The position numbers and the translations under genes are program-made. DNA of 64,000 nucleotides from Iris pallida. Taxonomy: Eukaryota > Streptophyta > Magnoliopsida > Asparagales > Iridaceae. The notes beneath the pieces were generated by a model that made no database searches, was not told the origin of the DNA, and saw nothing but the letters and a program-made list of their open reading frames with translations. Below, piece after piece: positions 33,916 through 47,103 of this stretch (its first letter is position 1; each line of letters opens with the position of its first letter). Location of the stretch: positions 25,228,551 to 25,292,550 of the forward strand of contig JANAVB010009598.1 of the NCBI GenBank assembly GCA_029216955.1. The letters are read 5' to 3'.

Positions 33916-35690
33916 TGTCATGACCCGCACCCTAGAGTAAGGGCACGAGACGTGGGTACGTCCAGCCTACGCCGTAGTGTCGGCGGTAGAACGCTGTCCT
34001 AGGTCACAATATTTAACAATATAATGCTAAACAGTTTATACTCCCCGAATGGGGGTGACATAGCAGATACAGAATGAATCACATCTAAGGTAGAGCATGA
34101 TAAGGATATATAAAACATAAAATCCAAAAGAGGTACAACAGAGAGAAATCTAAGTGTCTAAGATACAAAAATCCAGAAATACATCTCAAATCTTCAAACT
34201 CAGATACAGTAATCCATAAAGTAAACACAACTCCAGACAATTAAAATAACTATCTAAACAACCTCTAATGTGTCTCCTCTAGGCTAGCAGGCAACCTCTA
34301 GGCTATCTGTAAAATTTATCAACAGGTCCAGTTAGGACAGGAGCGAGCACAGTACATCTCAACAGTTCATAGCAGGTTAGAAAATATAATCATGCAGTAA
34401 AGTAAGATACAGGTACTGAAAGAAATACGGTATCTAAACAGAGAGAGAACTGTAATAGAAATATCTACTATAAATAGAGAACTAACATGTGGCCAGTGAG
34501 TCAGAGTACAACATGGACATGTAAATGGCATGGGATGATTCTGATAAGACACTACAGAATGATTCTGATAAGATACTACTGGTGTATTATTCACAAGTCC
34601 ACTTCTACTCCCCCGTACCCCCAATCAATACACAAGGATCCAACCAGGTTATATTATGATTCCATTCAAGGCCCCCGAAGGGTGATACATGGATATCCCA
34701 TAAATGGGGATTCTAGGAAACCCAATAAATGGGATAAGGATTCAAGGAAGACTCTGTGATCATGAGAGTACATGTCACAAGTGATCAATGAACTAATGAA
34801 GCATAGTGATACGCCATGTAAGTGAAAAGCACAGAACATGAAGTACCCGATGCTCCCTAAGGATAACATCTCAAGAAGGAATCCATATAGTACCAATCCG
34901 TGTGACCAACATGACAGTACAAGTAAAGTAATTTAATACAGGAAATAATTCTAAGCAGGATATAAAATGATCAGAGAATGTACTCGCCTGATAACCTGAA
35001 CAGCTGATAAGTATAGGGGGTCCAACTGAAGCCACATAGTCCTATTTAAAGCAACACAGGTTACAAGGTGTTTAAGTTGTAATAAATGAATCTCTATAAT
35101 CAATCTATATTATCCTAGGTTCTTCTAAGTCAAAACAACTCTAGGTCAACTCCGGTCAATAATTTAGTCAAACTAGGTCAAGTGTTGACTTATAGTTGAC
35201 TTTGGGTCAACTGGTCAACTCTGGTCAAACAGGGTCCATTCTAGTCTAATTATTAAAAATATAAAGTGTACTTCGTTATTCGTACGTCGAAACTTACGAC
35301 ACGTAAATCGAGATGAGATGATCAACTGTAAAGTCGATAATCTTATTATAGTGATCCACATGTCCATCTTCTCAATTTCAGCGATGTGAGATCACTGAAA
35401 TTGACTGAGCTCAGTTTCGTTGTACTAATCCTGAAATACGAACATTATAAGAATTAATTATTAATTAATTATAAAAAAGGTTAAACTCAGAGAAATTATC
35501 AACAAACATTGTCGGACGATAAAATAAACATCGCCAACGTGTCCAGCATGGTCAAATTAGCTAGGATAGCCTACCCATCGGTCCAATTTGGACACAAAGG
35601 CAAAAAAGGTAATTTCGGGTCAAAACGGTGTCCATGTCAGAGCCATTTTGCATCGAAAAATGTGCAAGGAAACAAGTTAATAAATTATAA

Positions 35691-36165
35691 CAAATTATAT
35701 GTCCACGAAACCAGAATGACGATACGAACCCAACAATATCTCCAGAATTGGATTCCGTTGACCCGATCTCAATTTGGTCCGTTGACCAGAACTTAGAATT
35801 CTGATTTGCACGGAAATACGTACCGGAGCCAAAGTTCTCAAAACTCAGCAAACTACTTGTCAACGAGTCCAGAATGACGATACAAACTCAACAATATATC
35901 CGGAATTGGATTCCGATGAGCCGATCTCAAAATGATCCGTTGACCCGGATATTGGTATCTGACTTGCACCGAAATGCGTGCCAGATCCAATGTCCACCAA
36001 AACCTAGCAAATTATATGTCAACGAGTCCAGAATGACAATACGAACTCAACGGTATATTCGGAATTAGATTTCGATGAGCCGGCGTCAAAAAGTCCCGTT
36101 GACCTAGAATGTGGGACCCACTTTGCACCGAAAAATGTGTCAGGGCCCACGTTCTCCAAATCTAA
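35691..36165. repeat. 158-bp tandem subrepeats in LARD LTR (copy 2)
   Basis: Units start at 35691, 35849 and 36008 (158, 159 and 158 bp), matching the other LTR unit for unit. Confidence 0.85.
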
Positions 36166-36850
36166 CAAATTTTATATGAAAATATGCCAGAACGACGCCA
36201 TGAATCTAATGGTGGTGTCAGAAATGAAATCTGGAGTCCCGTTTTCAAAAATAGAATTTTACAAGTTGGAAATTACGAATTCGGACGGCCAACTTTGGCG
36301 TCGAATTCAACCAATCAAACAAGCTCACAATGAAATAAAACTGGAGGGGGTAGTAAGAGGGTTATACCAGCTTCGCACAGGAACTAGTAGCACGCCAAAA
36401 GGAGCTGCGGTGGAGGAGATACAAGCTGACGAAGTTAGCTCCGCAAAATTGTCCAAATTTAATACAATTTAAACGGTCAACTTGGTGGCCTGTTTTGATG
36501 TATCAAACGATTAAAATTAACGGACAAAAATTGACAGGGGAGAAGGTGGATATACCGAGATTGTGACGGAGCAAAGAAATTACCGATCCAACGGTCGGAT
36601 TCCCGAAAAAACGTGTGCGAAGTCGCTGCGACGGAGCGCCAAAATGGACTTGATTTCGCGCGCGTCACGGCGGGAATTCGTGCGAAACGCACGAATCGCC
36701 TATACGTCGCACCGGAGAGGGAGGCGGCAGACCCAGGGGGGTCGCCGGAGTTCGTCCGTCGTGGGGGAGGCCGGCCACGGCGGCGGCGGCCGGCGGTGGC
36801 GCTCGCACGCGCGTGGCCAGGGCCGCCCGTGCAACTGCTGATGCGTGCTC

Positions 36851-36910
36851 GTGCTGGCCTGCTGCGGCGCGCACTGGCCTGCTGCGGCGTGCACTGGCCT
36901 GCTGCGGCGT
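36851..36910. repeat. 20-bp GC-rich tandem repeat
   Basis: Three copies of a unit containing CTGGCCTGCTGCGGCG; the other LTR has only one. Confidence 0.9.
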
Positions 36911-38251
36911 GCTCGACGGCGGTGCTCGGCCGGTCTAGGCACGCCGACGGAGTCGGGGTGGTGGTGGTTCGATTGGTGGTGGCGGCCGTGGAGTTGATGG
37001 TGGTGGAGGAATGGATGAGGAAGAAGGAGATAGAGAAGGAGGAGGAAAGAAGGTGCTGGTGGGTGGCGGTGATGGCCGGCCGATCTTGACCAGGAGGGGG
37101 TGGTCGGGCTCGGCCAGGTTGCTCGGGGAGATGCTGGTGTAGTGGTGGTGGTGTTGTTGTAGGTGCTGTTGTTGGTTTTGAAGTTGTGTTGAAAAAAATT
37201 AGAAAGGGAGAGAGAGAGAGAGAAAGGATAATTGTGAGAGAGGAAGGAGAGAGAAAAAGCCTTCCCTAGAAGTTAGGGCCGGCCAAGTTGGCTGTGAAGG
37301 TTTGTGGGAAATTAATGAGAGTTGGAGGGAAATTGATGCTGAGGATTAAATGATGGAAATCAATGGCTAGGAATGAATTTTAGGGGAAATTGGCCATTCC
37401 TATGGGAATTTAATATCAATAGAATTTCTATTAAATATAAAAAATAGGTAGAAAGAGTAATTGATATTTTTGGGCAAGAAAATATGAGGGTGTTATGATG
37501 AAGAGTAACATGGAGCTGGGCTGGACTCGGTGGAGCCGAATTGGGTCAAAACCGGACATTACGAAATAAATGAATTAAAAATAAGTATCGATAATCATGG
37601 ATAAATAAGTAGCACATGAAGATTCTAATAAATGGGACACAAGTGTCGGACGGGTAGTAGGCTCAATATTGGCCATATCCATAATTGGGACTGACAGGTT
37701 TTGGTCGACAGGATACCCACAAATCAAGTTGGAAGATAAATATGACTCCGTGGGGTGAAATAAAATTGGGTCACAAGTCGGGAAAGTTGTGCGAAGCAAA
37801 TGGAGCACAAAATGGCATATCTGAGTGGGACACGAAGGTCATGGGTGACGAGCGTCTCGAGTAGATCATGCATGAAAAGTTGGTTTCAAGAAACTGACTG
37901 GTCTTGCGCTCCCAAATTAAAAGTCACGGTAACGTGCTAAAAATGATCAAGGAAAAGAGTGGGAAAATTAATTAATAATCAAATGGTCTAAATCGATCCG
38001 AAGTTCTACGAAGCAAAAAGGGCACAAGGGAACAAGTCTGAGTGTGACACTATATACCATCATGAAGGTAATCCTGTCCACTCCAAAACTCGTGAAGAAG
38101 ATTTCCAGAGTTGAACATCCCTGACACTCCAAATATCAAAGGCACGAAAAAGCACACTTAAGGAAAAAATAACAGAATATATTATTTATCGAAACCAATC
38201 AATTAGAAAATAAAATATAAAAAAATCAACCCGAAATTCAGGGTGCTCACA

Positions 38252-38345
38252 ACCCGTTCATCCATTCATCCGACGGATCACCCGTTCATTCAATTCCTCT
38301 GACGGTTCATCCGTTCATTCCAACGATTCATTTCGTTCATGCATT
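38252..38345. repeat. 29-bp minisatellite (right part)
   Basis: About three more diverged copies of the TTCATCCGACGGTTC unit, the continuation of 27174-27500 across the LARD-like insertion. The 260 bp to 38605 hold no recognisable feature. Confidence 0.8.
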
Positions 38346-38605
38346 TTGACAATTCATCCGTTCATTCATATCAGCAACTTGTCATGTATTTGTTACTTTT
38401 GATTAAGTTGTCTACTGAAATAATGATATTCAACAAATTATATTCTGCCATGTCCATATTACCTCTGAGCAGATATAATAAATATAATTATTTTCTAAAT
38501 CAAAAAATATATCATGTCCCGGACCTCTGAATATATTTTTTATCGCTATTATTTATATCTGAATGAGATATGCAATAAATAGTAGAGCCACAAAGAGAAT
38601 GTCTT

Positions 38606-38611
38606 TTTATT
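38606..38611 (-). terminator. AATAAA signal of antisense aORF1
   Basis: Minus-strand AATAAA about 63 nt after the aORF1 stop at 38674, the usual place for a polyadenylation signal. Confidence 0.6.
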
Positions 38612-38673
38612 GATCAAAATTAAAAGGCATTACAAAAAGACATGTCACACAACAGAAGATACAAAAAATCTTC

Positions 38674-41600
38674 CTATTCAGCTGGTGGGGTCATCAAACT
38701 AGCCATCTGCTGCTTTAAAGTTTGAAGTCGCTCCTTCTGAGAATCCATCACCCGCCTTCTAGCTTCCTCCATTCCAGATTTATCATCAAAAGTCGGCAAG
38801 ATTACTAGTCGGCGGAAGATTTTAGCTTGATGAGTCCTGACATACTCATTTCTTTCGTGGGTCAGAATATCCAGTTGCTGGACTGCAGCTTGATGTTGAG
38901 TGGTCTCTTCTTCCATAGCAAGTTGAACAATTCTTAACTCTTCTTGAAGTCGATTGAACTCTGCTTTCAGCTCAGCAACTTTCTTTTCCTTCTTCCCAGC
39001 AGCAGATGCTATTATTTCCATCTGGGAGTTATACTCTGAAGACTTGGTAGCAAAAGTGTCCAAGAAAACTTGGAAATCAGCTTTCGTAACTGCAGCCTCT
39101 CGAGACATCCTCTCAAACTCAGCATGTACCAAGGGCTCTACCTTCCCCCGATTAAGATCTTTGTAGATCTTAACTGATTCCTCCAGCTCATCCAGTATGT
39201 GTTCAAGGTAAGCAGCTTGAGCTTCATCACCCTGACTTTGGATGGCACCGATCAGATAGGAGGTTAGACCTCTAACAGTGATGAAACCAACATCTTCTTT
39301 CTCCATTACCCTTTCTACTAAGGGTCCTAATGAATTGAAGAAGAGGTTGGTGAAGGATCTAATTATAAATCTGTTAGTAGCTATGGCACCGGGTGTATCA
39401 GCTACTCCCATGGACATTGAAGCAGCAGGTGCCTGTACAGGCGAAAGTTCGGCAGCATGAATTGTAGTCTCTTTGGACAAGGGAGCCATGGTAGAGCTGG
39501 TTGCTCTTCCTAGATGTTTCTCTGCGAAATCAAATAAACCCCATCAGTTTGCTGTCATTAGCAATTATCGAAAAGGATCAAAAGTAAGGGCAATCTTACC
39601 ATTGCTGGGACCAGTGACAAGTTTGTCATCTGCTGACATGGGTTGTAGCCTCGCAGAAGTAGCTTCAGACATTACTGCCTGGCTACTACCCGCTTCAGAA
39701 CCGCCTGATAAATGACGGCTACTGCTGGCTATCACCTTTATTTGTACTATATCAGTACATATTGGAGGAATCGAAGAAAGTTGAATATCTACATGGATAA
39801 AAATTAAGATGTCAGCCATTTAATCCATAAAATAAGGGTATTAATATCAGTCAATACCAATACCTCCTTGATGGGTGACAGTAGCTCTTTCCGGTGCTAC
39901 TTCTTTAACTGTATTCTTCTCTGGGGATGCATGTACATCAGCATCCTCTTCTGGATTCAGAGTGTCATCAACAGCCTCTGCTGATGTATCTTCATCACTT
40001 GCACTCTCTTCTCGTGCTTCTTCACTATCAGTTGCGGCAACTGGATCTACATCATCGTGGAAGCCAAAGTCACAGTCGTCTAGTGCCTCAATCATTAACT
40101 TATCTTCTTCGGCACATAGTGATCGAGGAGAAGTTGGAAGATGGGCGATTTCTGTTGCAAGTGTTGGAGATTACAGTGCTTCGGGAGATGTTTCTGGCTT
40201 ATTTGACTTCGCAGCCTCATCTGTTGTCTCCACGATTTCCTTTCTGGTCTCTACAAACTTGTCCCTCTTCTCTGGACTGAAAGCTTCCTGCCTGGATTCA
40301 AAGGCAGGTGTAGGAGACGATATCATGACTCCGGCGACAGCACTGGTCACGACCGATGATAGGATAGGTCTTGGAGGAGTGGCCACTTTCCTCCTGAAAA
40401 CTATCTTTTTTCTGCGTAAAGGTCTCTCCGGACTCTCTACATCTACAACATCTACTTGCCTTTGAAGAGAGGTCAGAGTCGTCGCCTCTTCTCTCTGAGT
40501 CGACTCAGTATGCTGTCGAGATTGCGACCGGGTAATGACCTTTTCTGAAGATTCTAAGACAATCTTCCTCTTAGAAACTGGAAAAGAAGGTTCTTTCGCC
40601 TTTCTTTTCTTCCTTTCCTTGATTGGAGATCTGACGACCTTCAAAAGATGCATAGCGGCTCGTTGACTTCTTCGGGGAAGTTGGCTTCCCTCGAAGCTTC
40701 CAACGGTGAATCAACTGGCTCATCCCCTTCATCATTACCAGGAGCCAACACAACAGATGCTCCCTTCTTTAATCGGGCCGCAGTTGTAAAACTGTCTACT
40801 AGACTGAAGTTCTCAGCAAAAGTATTTACTGATGTATAAAAGAGTGAATATGTATACAGCATACGAGGACCATGATCGCTCCTTAGCGGCATCGAGAACG
40901 TCGTCCTCATGTCCCGAGCATTATAGTAAGCCCAAGCCCAGGCTCCATCGATCAGATAACCTTTTTCCTGTAGGTACGTTATGGCGTTGCCTACATGGAA
41001 CTGGTCATAGCCGAATTGGCGTACAAAACGGCTAGGGAGATAAGGCTCCAGATAGCATTCATCTTCAAACCGGTACACCAAGTGAGATGGCCAGATCATC
41101 TTCAACCAGTCGAAAATTGTGTGGCCAAGAGGCTGTGCCCTCCCAGAGTCGACAAGGTTGGTGGACATATGCTCGTAGCCAGCTGGAGGGGGAACATAAT
41201 AGAAGTTCCATCCCTTTTCAAAATTCATAGCGCGCCTTCAATCTCTTAAAGTGGTATATATCCACTTGCTTTTGGAGAATCTCCTCAAAAAGCTGTCGCT
41301 CACCGCCCCCATATCGGGGTTCATCAGTGAAGGATAGTGCAGAAGCAGCCATTCCAACAGATATGTGTATGGTAGCTCCAGCCGAGGAAAGCTTCCTTTC
41401 TCGCCCTTTCCTCGAAGCATTTGATCGACAAAAAGGCGGAGGCCAGCATTCACTCTGCAAGTCATCGCTGACAATAGATCCATCCGGTAGCCAAAGACTA
41501 AGCAGATAGCAGCAAATAGTACGCCTTGATAAAAGTGATCGACGATGCTGGCTCCAGAAATGACGTATCGTCGAAGCCAATAAGTAAGAAAACCCGCCAG

Positions 41601-43403
41601 CTGGGCTTCCTTCGACATGGGCCTGTAGCCCAGCCTCATGTAGCTTTCAATAATGTCTCCTTTCTTGAAAGAAGGACATTAAAGATCATCCTTGATCTTG
41701 ATATCCATATCTTTGCTCTCTTCCATCAACCCTATCACTTCGCTGTTGCTAAGTGGTCTGAAGAAAGTGGGTTTGCAGTTATCGTGCTCCTTGGTCTTCT
41801 TCTCAATGATATGGTTGAGAAAGAGATACGTCAACCATTTGGTTGAGTAGCAGGTACCGGATGTACCACTCTTGTAGTACAAGAAACGGATCTTGTAGTG
41901 GCATAGCAGTTCTTCAAGGACAGCCACCATGTCAGCATTCTCTTGGTATAATTTGTCCAACTCATCATTGGTCGGGACAAATTCTTCATAGGGGATATCC
42001 CCTATTGGCAGGCTGAGATGTACTTCATCTCGTGTAAAGCCAATCCGATCTCTCCGTATGGTGTCATAAAAGTCCCAATTCTATAGTTGTATCTCTCCGC
42101 CAATGCAAGGAATAGATGCGGATTAGGCGGGAAACCATAAACGGTGGCGTACACCGCTTGGTACAGCTCAATCTCCTTGAGCCGGTCTTCAAATTGAGCT
42201 AATATCCAATTGGCTATACAGCTCCACCTCTTGTTATCTGGATTCACAAGACCTGTTAGCCGAAGATCTTGATCCGAATACCTTCCTTCAACCTTCGCAA
42301 ACTCATTTACGAATATCGGAGTTCTGACTGGTAGCAGCAGGGAAGAGTTTTCCGATGGGATGCAACCGGGTTTCAGTCCTCTGAGTAGGGAGTTGTGACG
42401 CTCAGAGGAACTGTAGAACATGTCTTTCCTGTTTGGCCCCTTCTTCACACAGATATTCCCCGTTCGAGCTTGCTGAAGTGGAGTTATATCCCATTCCATC
42501 CTTCTGGGATAGCTCGCAAAAGCATAGCGAGACAGGAAAAGGCATCTGGAAATCTCCGATAGAAGTATCATCTTCTCGCCTCTTTGAAAAAGTCTCTGTT
42601 CCATACGAGGTCTAGGCTGAGAGTTCTTGTCAAAAGCCTCACCGAACAGGAATAATGGCTTCTTATGAGTAACTGTATCTGCAGTTTGGAGTGGTTATCC
42701 ATTCATTAAATACAGCAGAGATTTATTATCTTGTGCCATCAGGATGGCTTGCCGAGATGACGGTAAGGCATATTGAGGATATGTCACATGGAAAAGATCC
42801 TCCTTGAACTCAGGTTCAGCCAAAGATCCTGTAAAGACCTCATAATTAGAATCTTCCCTGAGGTTAACTGCATCAAAAAAAAGATAAAGATCAGTACATG
42901 CAAGATCACAAAGTTTCTTTAAAAAGAGTTCATCAAATTGCGCTATGTGCAAAGCATCAGATTGCGCCAATGCAGCCCACACGCTCAAAGTATCCAGTTG
43001 CGCCAACATATCCACTTGTGCAAGATATCAGGTTGCGCTAACCCACTTGCGCAAGGCATCAGTTTGCGCTGGCTCAACCGACTTGTGCAAATCGATGGAT
43101 TGTGCCGAACATCTGCCAGCACTTTCCAACCAATTGCACAAGAATATAGTTTTCATAAAAATAAAAACTATTATGTGTGCAACCAAAACCCTAAACAGGG
43201 CGGCGCAATACCATCAATCTCTAAAAAGAGAGAGGTATGAAGGTTCGAAAATGTCAAGAACCCTAAAAAGGGTTTCGATCGAGTTTGTCATCTACCTTAC
43301 AGTGCTGGGTGGCCAATTTCATGACGAGAGATTCGAGGTGCAACCCGAGTCGAAGGCTCGGCGGGGGCCTTGTCCTTCTCGTGGCAGTTCGCTTAGGAGC
43401 CAT
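38674..43403 (-). pseudogene. aORF1: spliced antisense gene with plant-mobile-domain-like region
   Basis: Minus-strand gene inside element B. Inferred parts: ATG 43403 (MAPKRTATRR...), an intron from 43295 to 42868 (GTAGAT...TTTGATGCAG), a long exon to 39864, an intron 39863-39789 (GTATTG...CATGTAG), an exon to 39600, an intron 39599-39522 (GTAAGA...TTTCGCAG), and a last exon to the stop at 38674. The last two introns are phase 1 and join open frames. The long exon includes GYRPMSKEAQLAGFLTYWLR and EWLLLHYPSLM, like plant mobile domain proteins; then a charged, Ser/Glu-rich part; then a coiled coil (KVAELKAEFNRLQEELRIV). In-frame stops (near 42693, 41680, 41238, 40169) and frameshifts near 41990 and 40650 make this copy a pseudogene; the phase of the first exon does not fit. 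Antisense ORFs of this type have been reported in Tat elements; function unknown. Confidence 0.65.
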
Positions 43404-43509
43404 TAACGTCGACGGCGAGAGAAATGAGAAGTAGTCGGAGTAGGAGGGAAGCTTTTATCTCTTCAGAAAATCGAAAGCAAGTAAAGGTTGACAGAATGAG
43501 AATGGAAAC

Positions 43510-43517
43510 CATTTATA
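43510..43517 (-). promoter_or_regulatory. TATA box of antisense aORF1
   Basis: Minus strand TATAAATG within ACTATAAATGG, about 107 bp upstream of the ATG at 43403 and between aORF1 and the element B 3' LTR. Confidence 0.5.
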
Positions 43518-43672
43518 GTTTTCAGAAGTATAACAGTCACCTCAGATTGTGCCACAAAAGTCAGAGCTGATTCCTCCAAATGTGCAGTCAAAGCGCTACT
43601 TGCACAACTTGATTTTAAATTCAAAATTCAAAGTATTTCAAAATTTTGAATATTTTCAAATTTTGAAAACTT

Positions 43673-43684
43673 TGAAGGGGGTCT
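43673..43684 (+). other. Element B polypurine tract
   Basis: GAAGGGGGGTCT directly before the 3' LTR start at 43685, preceded by an A/T palindromic stretch. Confidence 0.75.
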
Positions 43685-44513
43685 TGTAGGTCCTAAAAAT
43701 CAAGTTGTACCCATCAAAAAAGCAATAAAAATCAAATGGCGCACCCTTCAAATAAACTGTACAGGAGACAGATTGCGCAACAAATCAACTGCGCGAGGCT
43801 GAACCGCGCTAACATCCAGGCGCGCTATCCTGACGTGGCAACGTCATCATTACCTGACAAAAATTCGATCTTCTGACAGCTGATAGCCCGATAAACGAGG
43901 AGTCCTTTCGTTTCTTGTGTAGCACAGCGCTCGAGGACAGCTGTACAGCTAGCGCAATCTGCCAGCCCAACTAAAGCGCAGTCTGCCAGATCTTCTTCAG
44001 CGCAGTTCGATCCCAGCGCAGTCTGAAGCTAGCGCAATTCAAGCGACAATCCATCAAGATAACTGACATTTTATACGTGGCCTACATGCCATCAATTGTT
44101 CACCACGTGGCAACCGTCTGTACACAACCATGCGCATTTCAATCAAACAATGCCACGCGTCTAATACAGTTGAGCCACGATCGAGTAACTGCCAGCACTG
44201 TTTGCTGTTTGCGCAGTCCAATGCCTGCACAATCCAGAAATAACTACTAATTAGTTATTTTCCAGAACTCTATAAATAGAGTTTCAAGTCCTTCATTATA
44301 AAGATCAGATCATTCAAGATCATCAGGGAGATCAGGAGTTCTTGTCCAAGTGCTGCTGCATTTTTCAGAGGCTATCGTCTTCACAGTTCACATCGTCTAA
44401 GGGATAAAGCGATCGTCTTCAGATCAGATTCCTATAGTTGTACTTTTCTAGAATTTAATTGTAATCTTCTTACAAAGTTTGTGAAATAAAAAGAACTTTT
44501 GTTTTTGCAAACA
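43685..44513 (+). repeat. Element B 3' LTR (829 bp)
   Basis: Matches 17024-17868 with scattered differences and small deletions; TATA box at 44271-44278; followed by the TAATC duplication. Confidence 0.95.
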
Positions 44514-44518
44514 TAATC

Positions 44519-46149
44519 CAGTCAGACCAATTTTATGACTTCAAACCAATCTCTCAAATCTCAAGGGATACTGGAACACATATATATCCTGATAAATTTT
44601 CTTGATTCCAGAAGAACATACATCAACATCTTTTTCTATCTTGACTAGAACTTTAGAACTCGTTTGAATTTTTAGGAAACTTCTTTGAAATTCTTATGGA
44701 CAAAGTTGAGAAAATATTCAGTGACCTAATATGGCTTCGCACATTTGCGTTGTAGTCATTTGTCTGAATTATGGAAACTGTGAGTTTACTGCAGCTAGTT
44801 GCGCACTGGCGGGGCATAGACTCTAAGTTGAAGTGATTCAAGTGTTGATAGGTTTTTGGATATTATTGAGGCTACGTCCTAAATGCATCAAATTTGTCTC
44901 CTATGTTGTTCAGCCAGGAATGGATAAAGTTGATAGAATACTCGAAAATCTATTTCTATCCAAGTTGTGGAGCCAAATTTTACTGCAGTCAGGTGCACTC
45001 TGGCGAGGCATGAATTTGAGGCAAAGTGACTTCGGATATATTTGGGTTTTCGAATATTATTAAAACTATATTCATAATATGGTTGTCTTTTCTGCACCAT
45101 CAAATTATTCTCACTGTTGTCTGAATAAAGGATTTATATTTTTTTAATGGCTTTCTATTTCCAGTAATCTCTTATCACAGCCAGAAAGGATCTATTTTCT
45201 ATAAAAAAAATTGTACTTGATTTTTCCTAGAACTATTTAGGACCATATCACGGATCAACTTAAAGAACTTCTAAGGATTTACTATGACGAGTGAATATTA
45301 TAAACTTTGACGTAGTCAGTTTTGGAAGAATGGCGGATAATTGGAAATTGATGTCTGTAAAATAACTTGATCGAGAGAAATACTTGAAATCTGAAATACA
45401 TTTGGTATACGAGTTAAATACAACGATGAATGAAAATTGATTTAGATGATTTATGTTCTAAAATATATTAGTTTCAATACCTTGGCAGATATCTTAGTTT
45501 TATGTAGATACCGAAGGTTCAGCTAGTTAGAAACTGGTTTAAGATAGTTATCTTGTAAGTCTTTTTCCTGCATATCATATCTTCGGATCGTTGAAATAGT
45601 GGAACAATATTGTTTCTATCCCCTTTGATCATCACTCGACCCTCAGTGAAAATATCTTACTCGATTACATTCCTATCATAGATATATTGTTCTAATCATC
45701 CTCACTATCCTCCCATCATACAACTTGTTGAGTTCTCCTTAGTCACGAACCTTTATATCACATTCCAAATTGATTTGGAATTTTTTTAGTCCCTCATCTG
45801 AGAAAATTCTATTATTTTCTGTCTTTTCAATAAACGATTGACGTTCGTTTCTTTCTTGTATTTTCTGTTTCACGAGACCTCATTTGATTGTTACTATTTT
45901 AAGATCATTTAATTAATTTTACTCGTGCTAAAATGATTTTGATCACAACAATATTTCAATTCTATCTCAGATCATATCTAGATAATTCGGATCGTGCCTA
46001 TATTTTATCATTGTAACTAGAGATCATGCCTAGAATCCGATCGTGCCTGATGATTTAAATTCCGTTTTTGATCGAGGTAAGTGATTTTGATTGTACCCTG
46101 GCCATTATCTTTGAAATTTCGAGGACGAAATTTTTTAAGGAGGAAAGGT
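44519..46149. other. Element A interior, right part (noncoding)
   Basis: AT-rich, no ORF above 76 codons. Two diverged tandem copies of a roughly 193-bp unit (anchored by TTTACTGCAG at 44785 and 44978). Ends in GAGGACGAAATTTTTT and the purine tract AAGGAGGAAAGG (46137-46148), the PPT. Confidence 0.7.
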
Positions 46150-46430
46150 TGTGAAACCCGCATTTCTGATTTATTGGATTAATTAGACTTAATTGCATTT
46201 TTGGTAAATTATTGAATTTTCTTTTGTCGCAATATTTAAATATACACTTTGTTAAATTAAATCATATTATATTTATTATTATTATATTGTGGGTTCAAAA
46301 TTATTTTCAAAATAACAACTGGGATTTTGTTTGCGAGACCCGAGCCTGGACCAGTTCGAACCCGAACCCAATTAGGATTTTAAATTAATGTTTTTGGTTA
46401 AATATACATAATGATTTTTATGGTGGGCTT
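46150..46430 (+). repeat. Element A 3' LTR, truncated (281 bp)
   Basis: Matches the first 279 bp of the left LTR, then passes directly into copia-2 coding sequence at 46431. The terminal GTGACA end and the target-site duplication are missing. Confidence 0.9.
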
Positions 46431-46982
46431 TATTCTTTCTAATAACAATATTGTCATTAAAATAAACTGAATATCCATCCTTAACTAACATAGAAACAGA
46501 AACTAAATTCCTTCTAAGTGAAGGTACATAAAGACAATCTCTCAATGTCAAAGACTTATTTCTACCAAAAGATAAAGTAACATCTCCTAATGCAATGACC
46601 GATACTTTTGTAGCATCACCCATGAACAAGCATATCTCTCCATCACTGAGCCATCTGGTTTCTTGGAACCCCTGCAATGTATTGCAGACATGATTAGTGG
46701 CTCCTGTATCTACACACCAGGTGCCGGTAGATAATACCGCTAAACATGTTTCAACTACTAGTAAATGAGATATACCTTCATTGTTCCCTTGTTTGAGAAG
46801 TGGATAATCAGTCTTTCAATGTCCTGACCTTTTGCACTTGAAACATTTGCCTTTCGACTTTTTCACCGTGCCTTGAGGTCCCATGCCCTTCTTTGCTGAG
46901 TTTGCCAGTTTTTGAATGTTATTCTTCTTCTTACCGCCTTTTGGCTTAGAAGTAGAAGCCTTTTCAGAAACAAAAACATGAC
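46431..46982 (-). pseudogene. Copia-2 gag end and protease
   Basis: Minus strand. Zinc knuckle CFKCKRSGH near 46840 (a stop follows the His), protease block WCVDTGATNHVCN with the catalytic DTG, then LGDVTLSFG, LTLRDCLYVPSLRRNLVSVS and GYSVYFNDNIVIRKNK, at which point the element A LTR begins. This is the same copia element as 11007-14914. To the right it ends near 46982 where element C begins; the rest of gag is outside the window or lost. Confidence 0.88.
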
Positions 46983-47103
46983 TGTAGAAGCATGTAATTT
47001 CATGAACGAAAATCCTATGCGCCTAACATTACATGCACCAGGGAGCTCAAATGAAGTACTTGGCATAAGCAAACAGCAAAAGCATAGACATTAAAAGAAG
47101 ATT

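Larger units (their letters stand above)
33916..38251 (-). repeat. LARD-like 5' LTR (4,336 bp)
   Basis: The fuller LTR. It retains the 338-bp block between TATAC at 36363-36367 and TATAC at 36701-36705, three copies of a 20-bp unit at 36851-36910 and the 158-bp subrepeats at 35691-36165. The first 90 bp of the two LTRs differ more than the rest. Confidence 0.93.

Noticed and set aside
40832..41249. Plus-strand ORFs opposite aORF1
   Set aside because: Shadows of the minus-strand gene, whose translation carries the recognisable motifs.
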